Source: Acestrorhynchus altus (Eukaryota > Chordata > Actinopteri > Characiformes > Acestrorhynchidae). Taken from it: a DNA stretch of 64,000 bases. Position 1 is the stretch's first letter. Each line of letters opens with the position of its first letter. Below, piece by piece: positions 1-15,200 of the stretch. The notes beneath the pieces are model-generated. The model did no database searches. It was not told the origin of the DNA and saw only the letters and a list, made by a program, of their open reading frames with translations. Position numbers and translations under genes: made by a program. The stretch lies in contig CM067503.1 in NCBI GenBank assembly GCA_034509495.1, forward strand, positions 17,554,779-17,618,778. Reading direction: 5' to 3'.

Positions 1-342
1 CTCCTTCCAGCAACGCAGGCACACAGCGACCAGCCTGCGACAAAGATGTGCCGTTACACACGCAAACAAGTGCAAAATGTAAACACAACCTGTCAGTGCT
101 CTTACCGGAGAGGTAGGATTTACATGAGAAATGGCAAGAGGCATCTTCTGATCCACACCTCCCTATAAAAACAATTAACATTACAACACACAATATAAAT
201 CAAACCTCAACACACTCAGACACACAAAAGACAACCTCAAACTGCAAACATCACCACTGCTTACTTTAACATTGAATCCAAACTTGCCCTCTTGGTCTGG
301 ACTGATTCTAACTAGCAGCAGCTCTCCATCAGCTTCTGCATT
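1..342 (-). CDS. ptpn3: ptpn3 exons for start of PDZ domain (cut by window edge)
   Basis: Exons 265-342, 106-162 and 1-34 encode residues 434-489. They read GELLLVRISPDQEGKFGFNV, then GGVDQKMPLAISHVNPTSP, then AGRCVPALLEG. This is the betaA-betaB strand, the ligand-groove loop (KFGFNV) and the following strand of the PTPN3/4 PDZ domain. The remainder of the PDZ domain and the phosphatase domain are outside the window. Confidence 0.88.
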
Positions 343-2209
343 CTGTGACAAAACCCAGAGACAGGAAAGTGAGTAGAACTACAATGAGGCTTTCTTTTGC
401 AACATGTGGACCATACATCAATTAATACCTCAAGCCATATAATAAGAAAATCTTCATAGTAGTTACTAAATCATTTATAATGTATATTGAATCATTTATT
501 GGAAATACTAAATTGTACTACATGCTGAATCATTTCTGGTGGGTATTGAGTGAATTATTGTAGACAATAAATGATTTAATAGCTCCTGAATCACTGTAGA
601 TACTGAATCATTTACAGTATATACAAAATCTCTGAATTAATTGAATACCAAATTAATTATATGCTGGGTAATTATTAAAAAAAACATGCATTCAAATATT
701 AGATATTGCAAATTCATAACTGACACAACTAATTAAACTTTAATGATTTTAACTTATGATTTTAACTAATGTTCACCGTGTCTTTATTTCAATTTATATC
801 ATTTTGTACTGTTATCTATGATAAGTGTTTTGCGATGCAACATTTCTGTGTATATTGCTGTCAGATTTTAAAAGGGGGATTCTCCCCACCAGCTGATGTC
901 TCAACATTCTTGCTAACACACATAAAACCACAGGTCAACAAAGGTGTATGTTAAAGTTTGGACACCCCTGGGCAAAGAACATATTTTAAATATGTGCAAA
1001 AATGTGATGACTGATTAGGAGTTTAAAAGGAGTTCAATTTTGACCATCAGTCCACAGCACTTGATGCATAATACATATCTTGCTTGTCTAGATGTTCTGT
1101 AGCATACTGCAAACATTAACTTTCATGAAAATATTGCAGTTTTCGTTCCATTCTTCCATGATTAATATATTTGTGCAAATATTGCTGCACCATGGAACAG
1201 TGCACTAAGCCTTCCTGCAGACTGTTAGTAGTCACATGGGCTTTTATTTGCCTGTCTTACCAGCATATGAACAGGCCTCTCTGAATCTTGTTGGTCTCCC
1301 AAATCTCATCATGACCTCCACAGTTCCACCAAATAGACATTTGTTAATAATACTCAACACTGTATAAACCATGACAGTTACTCATATTAGGCTACAGTTG
1401 CTAAGTGTTCTGACAAATTTTGAAGAGTCTGAGAATTTATAAATCTTGGAAATTTGATTCAGGTGAGTTCCTAATTACAATTGGTAATAATCTGTAATTA
1501 CAATAGATGCCTCAGGCTTGATTTGCTAATCAAGGTCAGAGAGCTTGTCAATACTTAGGATGTTCAAATGTTTGCAGAGGTGATATTGATTAGCTACAGA
1601 GGTTGTTTAGAGAACTAAAAAGTTTGTTCTAGGGTGCCCAAACATGCTCATACAACTGTACATCCGTTGCACACTTCAAAGGTCCATTTAACCCAAGAGT
1701 CCTCATAAACAATTAGCTTTGAATGTGAATGTTCAACCACACTGTGGTTGTATTCAATGTTGGAAAAGGTTGAAATCTCATAAGAGGTCAGTGATTCACT
1801 CTTGAATGTCCTGCTGGGTTGAATATAGCTAACAACACCCTTTTGCCCTTTCACACCTTTTTTCCACTATTACTCACTTTTTCCCAGAGACACTGCCAGT
1901 CTTCTTCATCCCCTGTTGCAAGTTCATCAGGCTGACACGGAACACTGCTGCTCTTCTCATCTTCCTGAGCTTTCCTTCAATAATCATAGGTGGGTGAGTA
2001 TGGATATTCAGTGTTGTTAAAAAATGTTTGTCCAATGCCTGATTTTCTGAATTCATGCACAGTTCAAACACTGAATGGCATCTTCAACTAAAATCTAATT
2101 ATACACCAAAGAGAACCCGAGGAAACAGAAACATTTAATATTATTTGAAACATCAAGATATTTTTGAGATGCTTTAAGATATTGGGTTGGCATGGTGATG
2201 TTGCACGGA

Positions 2210-2288
<79 letters not shown>

Positions 2289-5200
2289 TTTTAGCTCCAA
2301 GTTTTGAGTTCAATCTCCACACCGGTCACTGCCTATGAGGATTTAGGTGTGTTCTCCAATGTCAGCACGGATTTCGTTTCAAATACACAACTGTGTATGT
2401 GTCTGAGAAAGAGAGAATGGGTGTTTGGTACCCTGTGATGGACTGCAGCCCTGTCCAGAGGGAATTCCTGCCTTGCGCCTAATGATTCTGGAACCACTGT
2501 AACCCTGACCAGCAAAAGGTTATTGCCCCATTTTCATTAGAAATTTAGACTCCCTTATGCAATGATGGTTACAATAACATTTCTTCTGTAGTTCATTAGT
2601 GTCTTCCAATTCTGCAGAACTGCTTTAGTTCAGTGGCACTCAAAGCCTTTATGCATGAGCTGTGCACTTGAGGTCCTGTTACAACATTTCAAAAAGGTTG
2701 CGGTCAGGTCATTGTGTAGCTCATCTGAAATTATTACATTGGTTACTAAAAATGTGTTGGAGATTTTCTTGTGTGCTGTGGATGATTGTCTTGTTGCATG
2801 AACCTCTACTCCAGAGGTACAGAAGCATGACCAAATGCTCTCTGACCCTGGTGTTTTCTTAGCTGGAATATGCAAAATCTGAGGGCAGTCCCAGGAAAGT
2901 GTGCTCCCTAGTGTGTGTTTATGTATTGGTATGAACGGCTTAAAGCTGGAGATCAAATGTTTACTGAGTGGTTTATTCTACAGATGAGAAAATGTTTTTA
3001 CTTAATAATAATGTCCTTATGCAACACAATTAGCCCAAACCATTACACTACTACCACCATGCTTTACAGCTGATATGAGATTCATATTCTTAAAACAGTT
3101 TCAGCAGACACACACATGCCCACGTTGGCTCCAAAATGCTCCAGTTTGATTCATCTGTCCAGAACACATTGGTCCAGAAGTCAGAAGGATCTAAAACTGA
3201 GGCATCAGAAGACAGCAGTTCTTTAGGTGTTGTTTATTGTTATCTTGCTCTTGAGATTTTATGGAAGGGCATCAACCCCTGGGAAGATTACAGTTTCAAA
3301 CATAATCTATTTGACAGGATGGCTCTGCTTGTAGTTCAGTGGAACCCCAAAGTCTTGGAAAAGACTTTGTAACTTCTTCCAGACCAAAAAACATCCACAA
3401 CCACATCCACACCCTTTAGGAATCTCTCTTCTATGTGGCATGATGTGCCTGATGTAAAGTTTACTCCCATTTAAAAGAAAACATTACATTTTCTATCTAT
3501 TTATTGATCATTAATATTTATTCACTTTTCAATTTGGCTGCATTGTCTAGGTGAGGATGCAAACACCTTTTCAGACCTGCAGACTGCATAATTCAATAAC
3601 TGTACACCAACAGAGTACTAAATGTGTGTGTCAGTTTCCCTGACAAACTATGTATCTGTATACATACAACTTCCTACAAAATGAGACTAAGTACAAATAT
3701 GGAAAATGTTCACAAATTCAAAAATCCAACCAGGGACAAACATTTTTCAAGATACTGTAATATGTATTCATTTAACAAAAGGAGTGTAGTGAGAATATAC
3801 AATCATGGGCCCTTTTTTTACCTGTAAGTATAGAACACATCTTCACTCTCCATCACATAACTCATCTCGTTGGTAAGATTGTCTACAGAGGACGGACGTG
3901 GAGTACGAAAATCATGTCGCAATCGAGGACTTCGCCTTAAAACAGAAAAAAGATCCAACTAATTGTTCAACCATCAAACCATTATATTACAGATCATTAT
4001 TATAATAACCTATTAGACTTCATTAAGCAATGTTCCGACTAAATCATGTACAGAATAAACAGACAACATTGCAAGTACCTAATATTACTCTGTATATAAA
4101 TGCTTATAGATATGGTACCAGTTAGGTGTACTGGGCGGGGATCTTGAGGGGAGACTCTTGGTTTCCAGATGTTCAGTGGAGACAGACTTTATTATAGGGT
4201 TCCACATCACATCACTGATTATTTTCCGATACAGAGGGACAGACCTTCAAAACATACACATGTACATTGGTGGAACATAAAGGCATGGGGAATCAAATGA
4301 GGATTCAACAGACTGTCCAGCATGTTGGTGGTGTACCTAGGTTTTGAGACTGTGGGAGAGTTTTTTCTGTTGTAAAAGGTGTGATGGTCCACACAGGACC
4401 TCCAAAGGTTCTTACAGGCTCGAGAGCTGGGCATGGAGACAGACACCAGTTGCTGCCCGACTTCCCCCTATGTGACAACAAGTGCATTAACAAATGTTAT
4501 TAATAGGAATGGTAATATATTCTTTGCCAATCGCTGTAGAAACTTACATGTTTCCGCCGAAGGTGTATGAAGAATTTCTTTCTCTTGAATGAAATTTTGA
4601 TGATGTTGATCCTGAAAGTAAAAAACAAATACCTTTATGAATTCTTAACAGTGTCTAATAAAATGCATCAACTTTATTTGATTTGTATTTTATTTCCTTT
4701 AATATGATACAAAACTTCAGATATACTATATGATAAAAGGATTGGGACATATGATCTTTCAGTTTAAAAGTGTAAAGGTATTTAGAACTTATAGTTCCAA
4801 GAGTTTATACTGCTTTCTTGGAGTAACTTTATTGTCCAGGGAAGGGTTGCTACTAGATATTTGCTGCCCTTCTTGACATCAGCCATCCTCCAAATGCCTT
4901 TGTCTCACTGTACGATCAGATACATTCACACCTACCCTCTGCCATGATGACTGCATGTTGGGTATTTTTAATGGTTAACAGACAAAAATTTAAAAGCACC
5001 ACTACCCCTTTAAAGCAACCAGTTTGATTTTCTAATCAGCATGACAGAGTGATATCAGCCGTCTTGTCCTAATTAACCTTTTCTCCTGAGCTAATGAGAT
5101 CATCATTGGAAGGATATTAACTGACCATTTTGTAGAGCTGAAATGCAGTAACTAGATTGCAGTAATTTTTGTGATAAAGCAGGGAACGATTTTGCAATTA

Positions 5201-8200
5201 ACTGCAATTCATCTGATCACTCTTCACAATCTAGAGTTAATCCAAATTGCCACCATAGCAACTGAGACAGCAAACTTTGTGGCAAAACTTGTGGCATTCT
5301 CAAAACTTTTGGCCTCTTGGATTTTTACCTATTTTGTTACATTACAACCTGTAAGCAACTTTTTTTTAATCTGAAATATGTTAATCTTAATTTCACATGC
5401 TTAGTGAAATGAAGTCCACCTGTGTGCAATCTAAGTCACATAATCTGTCAACATTTACACACTTTTTCTGAAAGACCCCAGAGGCTGCAACACCATTAAG
5501 CAAGAGGCACCACTAATCAAACAACACCAAACAAGTTAGGGACAAACATGTTTGAGAAGTACATGTCAGGGATGGGTTATAAAAAATATTAAAATCTCTG
5601 ATGATTCCCTGGAGCACCATCAAATCCATTATCATCAAATGGAAAGAACATAGTACCACAACAAGCCTGCCAAGACCTGGCAAGGAGGACATTAATCACA
5701 GAGGCAGCACAGACACCAAAGGTAACCATGAAGGAGCTGCAGAGTACCCAAGCAGAGACAGGAGTATCAGTCAATACGACCACAATAAGATGTACACTCC
5801 ATAGAGCTGGGATTTATGGAAGAGCGGTCAGAATAAAACCTTTACTTACAGACAAGAATAGGAAGGCTCATTCTGAGTTTGCCAGGTGCTCTGGTCAGAT
5901 GACACCAAAACTCAACATTTTGGCAACCAAAGAAAATCCCATGTCTGGGGCAAAACCAACACCTCATCACCCCAAGAACACCCTCCCCATATTGAAACAT
6001 GGTGGAGGCAGCATCATGCTGCAGTGAGGTTTTCAGCAGCAGGGACTGGGAAACTGGTCTGAGTAGAGGAGAAGATGCTAAATACAGAGAATTTCTTAAG
6101 CAACACCTGTTTTGGTCTGTCGGTGATTTGAGTTTGAAATGGAGGTTCACTTTCCAAAGCATACTGCTAAAGCAACACTCGAATGCTTTAAGGAGAAAGA
6201 TGTAAATTGGAATGACCTAATCAAAGACCAGACCATAATCTAATTGAGAATATGTGGTCAGACTTGAAGGTTGGTGTTCACCAGTGGAAACCATCTAACT
6301 TGAAGGAGTTGGAGTAGTTCTGCCTTGAAGAATGGACATAAATGTGGCAAGCTCATAGAGACTGATCCAAAGAGGCTTGCTGCTGTTATTTTATCCAATT
6401 TGTTGTTTGCTTCACAATTAAAAAAATTCAAAAGTGCAAAGTGTACGCATGTTCTGTACATGAAATGATGCAAACCCTCAAATAACCCATTTTCATTCCA
6501 GGTTGTGAGGTAGCAAAACATGCAAAATGCCAAGGAGGGTGAATACTTTTGTAAGGTACTGTATGACTGTTCAGAGGACAGTTAGACTGATTACACAGTA
6601 ACTCACCAGGGGAAGAAACTGGAGCAAACCAAATTGCAAAACATGGCCACACCTCCAGATGCAATTCCAACCCACAGAGAAGGGTTATTAGCATCCTGAG
6701 GAGAGCAAGTCATTAAAATGAAATTAGAGAAATGATTAGTTGTGTGAACAAATTGCTTCTCCATGAACATATGCTACACAGAGATAAGGGAAAGCATTTG
6801 GTAGTAAATACTAGAACACCAAAAGGATTACAGGCTTTCATTCCCCTCGTACTTGGACTAAAACTCTGAAATGCAAAAGTACAGGAGGTGCTGATAAAGC
6901 ATAGAGGAAGTGTTACCCTTGCACTGTGAAGCTCCACTCCATACAGGTCTAACGTTCTTGCAGTGTTCAGATAACACAGCTCTGCCTCACTCGGAGAGAG
7001 ACCTCTAAAATACACAAGATACACGAGCACATGCATTTTAGACTCTCTTGTACCACGTCCATACATCCATCTTCTTATCCACTTCATGTTCAGGGTTGCC
7101 ATTTTTCCTGCTGTTGCAAAATGAGAACTGGTATTGAAATCTGGTGATTTTGCTGGGCAGTCCAGTTCCCCATCATGTCTGCTGAACCGGTCACATGGAT
7201 TTGGACCAAAATCTAGGTACTACCAAGGGTTCTTTGAGAAATATCAAATAAGAGCCATTTCTGTATTATATATGTGAGTGAATAGCCTTTTAAAAGGTTT
7301 TCACTTAAAAGGTTCTTTACCCTCATATCTAAATTACAAGCATGTTTTTTTTATGGAATCAAAAGTGGTTCTTCTCAAAAGAACCATTTGTAACCCTGTA
7401 AACCTTTTCTTTTTAAGAGTGGTTATCTACAGATATCCTAGAAGGTGTGAGCATTGTGTTCTGCTTGGACATGATAAACAAAATTAGAGGAAGGGTGGAA
7501 TTAAATGGACAGGATTTCAAGGGACTGGTGTAAATCCTTACCTGGCATAACTGAGGTGGTCATTAAGGCAAGGGGACCAAGCAAGTGATAAATAATACAC
7601 TGTCCCCTTAGAACTATATGGTTCTGACATTTTCTTTTTATCAAAACTGTTTTTTTGTTTTTTTACAAATAATTAAAATATAGATAGCATTCTGTGAAAA
7701 CACCTTAACATTTTTATTGCCTCCATTATAGAATCTGTCACTACAAAAACATTAAGGCTAAATATCTCAGAACTGCTCAGAATGCAGATAGAACTTATAG
7801 TTCCAAGGGGATGACAAATTGTTTGTCCAGGGAGCATTTGTGCATGTGAATAAACATTAATAAAACATGCATTACTGATGCACAGAAAGTTTTAAAATCT
7901 TAATTGGCTGAATGGAGTCTTAGATATGGGTTGGAGCTGAAACCTACAGGATGGTAGCTCTCAGGTGACAGCTTGCTGACTCCTGGCTTAGATCATCTCT
8001 ACACATCAAAACTACATGTGCTCATTTCCAAATGATTTCATTTCAGACTTATTAAATTTACCCTCAGCACATCAAACTGACCTGTACAGAGGAAATAAAA
8101 GCTTAAGATTTGAACCACATGCAACACTGCTTGAATAATGAGGAGGATACTCCCAATCAACTGTAAAGCCTTTATAATAATAATAATAAAACATTAATTC

Positions 8201-9144
8201 TCATGATCACATGATCTCTACTAATTCTCATGATCACCAACAAAGGATAACTAAAATATCAGTGATAATAATCCAAGCAACAATCTAAACAGTGATAAGT
8301 AGGTAAGGTATAAAATTGGATATGCCCCGCAAGCTATACTCTAATTCTCGGATCATTCCAGAGAACATAGTTCCATTTTTACACCTCTCAATGGCTCTTA
8401 TATCATTACTCATTTCATGATAAATGACTTTCATGACTATGAAATCGAGTACATTTCATGTCAGGTGCCTTTGCGTTTTACATGCAACTATCATGAATAA
8501 GGGTCATTGTGTGCATGTGAGTGTGTGTATATGTAGTCACTTGTGCTGAGGATGCAGTGACTCCACTTTAAAAAGGAAGTCCTTGTCCTGATCAGGAATA
8601 AAATGGATCTGGCCCAGGTATTCAGCAGGAGTCTCTGCAACATAGTCTCCGATCTCAGCTGTTTGACAAAACAGAAATGATGGCAATAACATGAATAATC
8701 AATTATCATTAATTTTCCTATAACGAAAACTTTACATTTAGGACCATTAGAACCCACTCAGAGCACAATATCTTCACTACTGTCATAATTGGTGGCTCCA
8801 GTAGTAAAATATAGGACCATTTTAGAGCAGTCCCACAAAGACAAACCCAGGAAATGTTCATGGTTTCTAAAGAGAATAATGAGGAGGACACTCCCAATCA
8901 ACTGTAAAGCCTTTTAAACCCAACAGAAAATAATAATAAGAAAATAGCATACAATCCCATTTAAGTGGTAACAAAAATGGAAAGTTGCATTAAGTGATGC
9001 TTTTTAAAGAGTTATTTACAGAATGCAGTGATTAACATGACACTATAGTAGGGTTGGGCATTCTGCACAATAAATAAATAAGTAAATAAATAAATAAACA
9101 AAAAATCATATTCCGATACATTTTAGCTGGTTAGAGAAATTATG

Positions 9145-9224
<80 letters not shown>

Positions 9225-12200
9225 GAATATAAGTGGAGGTGGAGGGAAGCAAAAATGTGCAGCAGAAAAAAAAGTTTTCCACATTACATAAAAAGTGTAA
9301 TACTCGATAAAAAAAAAATTGCCTCAGTCAATTTAGTGATGTTTATACACGTATCAATACTTCACCCAGCCCTAGATTATAATAAAGTGAGGAGGTATAA
9401 TTTAACAAACAATAATATACAATAAAGTCAATAATCAGACATTCAAATTAATTATAAAAATCAACTTGGTTCCTTGTGTTTTGACTCATCACTGGATATA
9501 TAACATTATGACTACCAGCCATATACATTACATGTACAAAAGTATTCAGGAACTATTTTTAATGAGCTTCTTTACAGTGCAGCCATTACTGACAGGCATT
9601 TGGGTGCACATGTAGTTAGTTTAATAGTCAAAGAAAATTAGTACCAATAACAGAACCCTCTGGAGCAGCCATGCTCATTAAACTAAAGTCACCACGCCCA
9701 ATGCCATCCAATGCATAGTATAAAGCTCCACAGCACTAATCATCCATTATCAGTATCTCACCTCACTTATGCTCTCTTGGCCAAAAGGAATCAAATCCTC
9801 ACATTAACATTCCAAAATCTAGTGTAAGGCCATAGCAAAAGGGGAAATAACTCTCTATTAATCACTACCCTTGATTTCAAAAGCAACTCTGGGGGAGCAG
9901 GATTCTACAAACCTCTGGTCATATAGTATATATTGTTAGACCCACAGGCTTATCTCCTTCCCACAGTTCACTCTGGTGACATCACTACTTCATATTTGCT
10001 GCTCCACATAATGGAGCAAAAAACAAACAAACAAAAAAACCCACAAACATAATCCCTTGAAACCGGATGACCGTCTTTCATTCCTCCAAGGTCCAGCTCT
10101 GATGCTCACATGCTCATTGTCAGCATGTATGGGTCATGATCTGAGTGAACACAAGACTGCTCAGAGCAGGGTGTGGCCCAGCACTTTGCAACCAGTTCAT
10201 GGTTTTCACTCCATGCACATCTCCTAAATCCATACAGGAGCACTTTGTGGTTCAAATGTAGTCCATCTATTTCTCTGCATATTTTGGTAACCTCCTTTCA
10301 ACCTGTTCATCAATGGTCAGGACTGCACAGAGGAGGCATTATGTGGGTGGTGGGTACCACAGGATGGTGGTGTGTTAGTGTGTTACACTGGTGTGAGTGG
10401 ATCAAACAGCAGTGCTGCTGGAGTGTTTAATTCCCCCAGTGTCACTGCTGGATTAAGAATAGCCCACCAACCAGAAATATCAAGCCAAGAGTATACTGTG
10501 GGCAGCATACTGTGACAGCATACTTGAGTATCTAATTGAGTGGACAGTTAGTGTGTGTACAAAATAAGTATGTCCCTGGATTTGTGTTTCAGTCCTTGAG
10601 CAATGACTCAACATCCTTGATAGTGTACATACTGGAATGCGCCATCATTTGGTACAGAGTAGAACAGCTGATGTGCCACCTTCCCTTAAACTTTAGCTCA
10701 ACATCTTGCTATAACTACCTTGGGATGTCCATGACTATGTGTTGGGAATGACTCAGGGATGGTAATCTTTGGTTAAAAGTTTAAAAGGATTATTAGGACA
10801 GCCGTCAAAGTAAGCTTAATGAAGCTTTGAGAATCTGGGCCTAGCCTAACACGTTGTTAGTCCCTGGCTTCACAACACAAACTTGGCCAGATGATCAAAC
10901 TCCTTCCATAGGCTTGTTTTCTTTCCATCGTGTATTCTGGTGCCATCACTTCCCTATACAAATGAATATGGCTATGTTTTGAGAATGACTTACTAGAAAG
11001 CTCCCTAACCTGTCACTAAAAGCTTTTCAAGAATCTGCCCCTAAAAGTATAACATTTGATACCTAAATGAAAGGTTTTATGTATGTAAAGACTTACACTG
11101 AACAGCATACGAGGCCAGAACCACGGCTGAGCTTAGTGGACACTTTAACCTGTGTGTGGAAGACACTTTAAAATTAAAATCAAAATAATATGGGCAAAAT
11201 CAAATCTATTAAGAGACACTCGGATAACAGACTGTGCTTAGAAAGCTGGCACAACCTATATACAAAACATATACTGAAGCTTATAAAACTGTATGAATGG
11301 TGGACTGCTCATTTGCAGAGCAGAATGATGCTTTAGAAGAATGTTCTGCAAAATTAAACACCCAGCTCTGGTATGTGCTGCTCACAAAGAATGAGCTGGC
11401 TTAATTAGATCAAGTAGAGTGAGTCAGATTATTCTGGCTTTATAGGATGAGTCAGATTAATTGACATGACAGCAGGATTACATTAAGAGGTCTTACCTGC
11501 CCTCGCGGATGTCTTTCTTAATTTGCAAAAAATAAAAGTGCCTGTAGAGTAAAGACAAGACTACAGTTAGTGCTTCTCACAGAAGACCTTCACAAAACCC
11601 ACACAGGTATATAACAGATATCAGAAACACCACTCAAACTACTCCTAGTTCATCAAGTATACAGAATATATACTCTGGACAAAAGTATGTGGATCACACT
11701 TCTTCCCATGTACACAGTCTAATTGGAAGAGGAAAGAGGCTGCTCCAAAGTGTTGCCATAAAGTTGGAATGTGTCATTAAACACACTGAGCTCTTCAGTA
11801 CAAGTTTAGGTATGAAGATCGTATGGCAGCTGTTGTGGCTGAAACCTCTGAACTGAATGTTTAGAAGGGTTGTCCACAGAAATTTGTCCACATACTGCTG
11901 ATGCACTTCACATCTTATCTCATATTGATATAATACAATATATGATATATTGCAATACTTTGATAAAGCAATGTAATGTAATTTGTAAAAATTAAATGAT
12001 AGGAAAACGTAGCATGAAAGCACACCATAATATGCATAAAATGTGTGGAAAGGAAAAGTGTGGCAGTTTTGATGTGATACCATATTTCAAAACACAATAT
12101 TGTGAGATTTTGATACATCAATATATTTGTTTCACACCCCTACCACATAGACCATGCAACAATCACATTGCTTTGTGCAGGGAATGGGCCACAGCCAAAA

Positions 12201-15200
12201 TAATATGTGGTTAGTGGTGGCCTCCTATATCATACACATCAACATACCTAGTCTGTTCATGCTGAAGAGAGTTCGGGTCAGAGATGAAGAACCGCACTCT
12301 GAATATTAAATAGAATGGATCGGTACCTGAGAGAGATTAAGAAAGCGAGTAAAGAGATTAATTAAACTCTCAGAACATCTGCTAGAAAGTAACACACAAA
12401 CCAGAACACATGTTAAAACACATTGTGAACGAGTGATTCATCAGACCCATGAAGGAAAATGCTGTACAACAGCAGCAAATTGAACTGAGAAAGAGCAGAA
12501 AAGCATCCCTGCTGTGAAAAATACAGGCAAATATCAGCCACGCTGAATGCTGATCATGTTTGATGACTCAGGCCAATTTAGTAATTAAAGTGGTCTCATG
12601 AGGACAGACAGCAGAGGTGGTCTTGATTGCGCTTTTAGGGGGCAAAAAATCAGTCATCACTATGTGAATACAAATACTAACACTAGTTCTGCAAGAAGGC
12701 ATGTTCAGAATTTATAAACGGAACAAACAGTTCCTTGTGTATTAGGACTTGATAAGACTTCCTTGTTTTAAATCTGTACATCTGTCTGTGGGATGCAGAG
12801 TGGCTGTCTCACCAGGTAACACCCATTGTTGTTACTGTTACAGTCATTCCCAATGTTAGATAAAAAACTCGTAATGAACAAGGTACGTGGAATGTTTAAT
12901 GCTCTTGCACAGGCAAGCTCACATTCCTTTTGGATGTGTTTTCTATTATGCCTTCTTGACATCGGCTTTCAGTGAGAAAGTGATTTAGTGTGTTACGGTC
13001 AGCCTGTGGTCTGGGCTTTTGACCTCAGAGCTGTGTATAATCAACTGCACTGACAAATAAGTTCTCACATTTCTGTGTGTTTTTGATCTGTGTACACATG
13101 TGTAGACTTTATTTGTGCAACAGTTTGGGCCACAGTCATTGCAATCATGTCCGAGGAAGGAGGACTAAACTGAAGAGTGGTGTATATACATACTGATCAG
13201 CCATAACATTAGCACCTTAATAGCTCTTTAATACTGAGTAGGTCCTCATTGGGCCACAACAGATGTGAGCAATCGAGGCATAAACTCCACAAAACCTCTG
13301 AAAAGATTTGGGTCCTCAGGTGCTCATGAATCTGTTCCTTGTTCACCAGTTGTTTTACCTTGGACCACTTTTGGGATGTACTGACCCCTGCGTACTGGGA
13401 AAACCTCAAACCTCCATTAGCTGATCAGATTCTTATGCTTGCCAATTTTTCCTTTTTTTTTTGTTTTTTTTTTAGACACCACCTTTCAGAACTGGCTGCT
13501 CACTCACTACCCCTTCACGGATGCCACTGTAGATAAAGATGATCAATGTTTTTCACCTCACCTGTCAGTGGTTCTAATTTTATGGCTCACTGGTTTTATA
13601 CCCATTCTATTATAAACACATACATGTATAGAGGGGTGTAAAAAATAACAAACATGACTCAGAAACAACACTCCCAGTTTATCAGGTAGACTGAATATAT
13701 ACTGTGGACAAAAGTATGTGGACACCTGACCATCACACATACAATGCCTTGTGAAAGTATTCTGGTCAGATGAGACCAAATCTGAAACTTTTTGGACACC
13801 AAGGAAATCACTACATCTGGTACAAAACCAAACACAGCTTATCATCCCAAGAACACCCTCCCCACAGTGAAACATGGTGGAGGCAGCATCATGCTGTGGG
13901 GATGTTTTCAGCAGCAGAGACTAGGAAACTGGTCTGAGACGAAAGGGAAGATGGATGGTGCTAAATACAGGGATATTCTTGAGCAAAACAGCCTGTCAGT
14001 GATTTGAGCCTGGGATGGAGGTTCACCTCCAGGACAATGAGCCAAAACATACTGTTTAATTAACACAAGTGGTTTAAGGGGAACAAATCCAAAGTGACTT
14101 GCAGCTGTAATTACCACAAAAGGTGGCTCTACAAATTACTGACTTCAGGGGAGATGAATAGTTATGCACACTGACGTTTTCTGTTATTTTGCCCTATTTG
14201 TTGTTTGCTTCACAATAAAACAAAAATTAAAAGCTTAAAGTTGCAGGCATGTTCTGTAAATGAAATGATGCAAAGCCTCAAACAATCCATTTTAATTCCA
14301 GGTTGTGAAGTAGCAAAACACAAAAAATGCCAAGGGGGGAGTGAATACGTTCACAAGACACGGTACATATGTGCTTATTGGACATCCTGCTACATTGAGA
14401 AGGCTCTCCAGAAGATATAAGAATATGTCTGTAAGCATCTAAACTTATTCAATCAAAAGAGTATTTGTGAGGTTAGGCATGAGGTTGAGATCAGGGCTTT
14501 GTGGAGTACACCGAAGTTCAAACCACGTCTTTATGGGGCTCACTTTCTGCACATGTGCACAGTCATACTGAAACAGAAAAGTGGCCACAACTTCAAATGA
14601 CATTGATTTCTACTTACAATTTAATGCATGTCTATGTAGAAAGATATATTTTTACTTGTACTTACTAAATGTACTTCATTTAAAGTGGAATATGACAAGA
14701 CTATTTAAATGCTGATATTGTCTGATTAATAATTTATTAAACATCTAAATGAAATATTCTTATAATTGGAGAAACTGGCTTTAAGCCACGATGATCAAAA
14801 GTATTACAAAATATTCATTTTTACTTATCATTCTGAATGAAACCATAAACAGAAACCCAATTTGAAAATTTACCAACCCAGGGAGAGCATGGCCAATTGT
14901 GCTCTCTTAGACCGCTGAGCCACTAAGTAATACTTAGTATTAGAAATAACACACTTTATACATTTTTAGATTTTTTTTGTGCATGATAAACATAACTATT
15001 TCAATCTGTTTCAAACAGAATCAGTCTGTTAAAAATGAAATAAAAGTTTACATGACATTTTTCTAAGGTATGTTAATTTTAAATGTTCAAGGTCACATAA
15101 TGCTGAATTTTGTTTATATGGGTGTTTATATATCTCACCTTTGAGCTGCTTTTTTAAAGGTTTATTGGGGTCCAGCCACCTCTGCAATGAAAGATATTTT

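Noticed and set aside
6713..7102. 129-codon minus-strand frame as an independent gene
   Set aside because: Only 6917-7004 is coding, as one ptpn3 exon; the rest is intron read-through.
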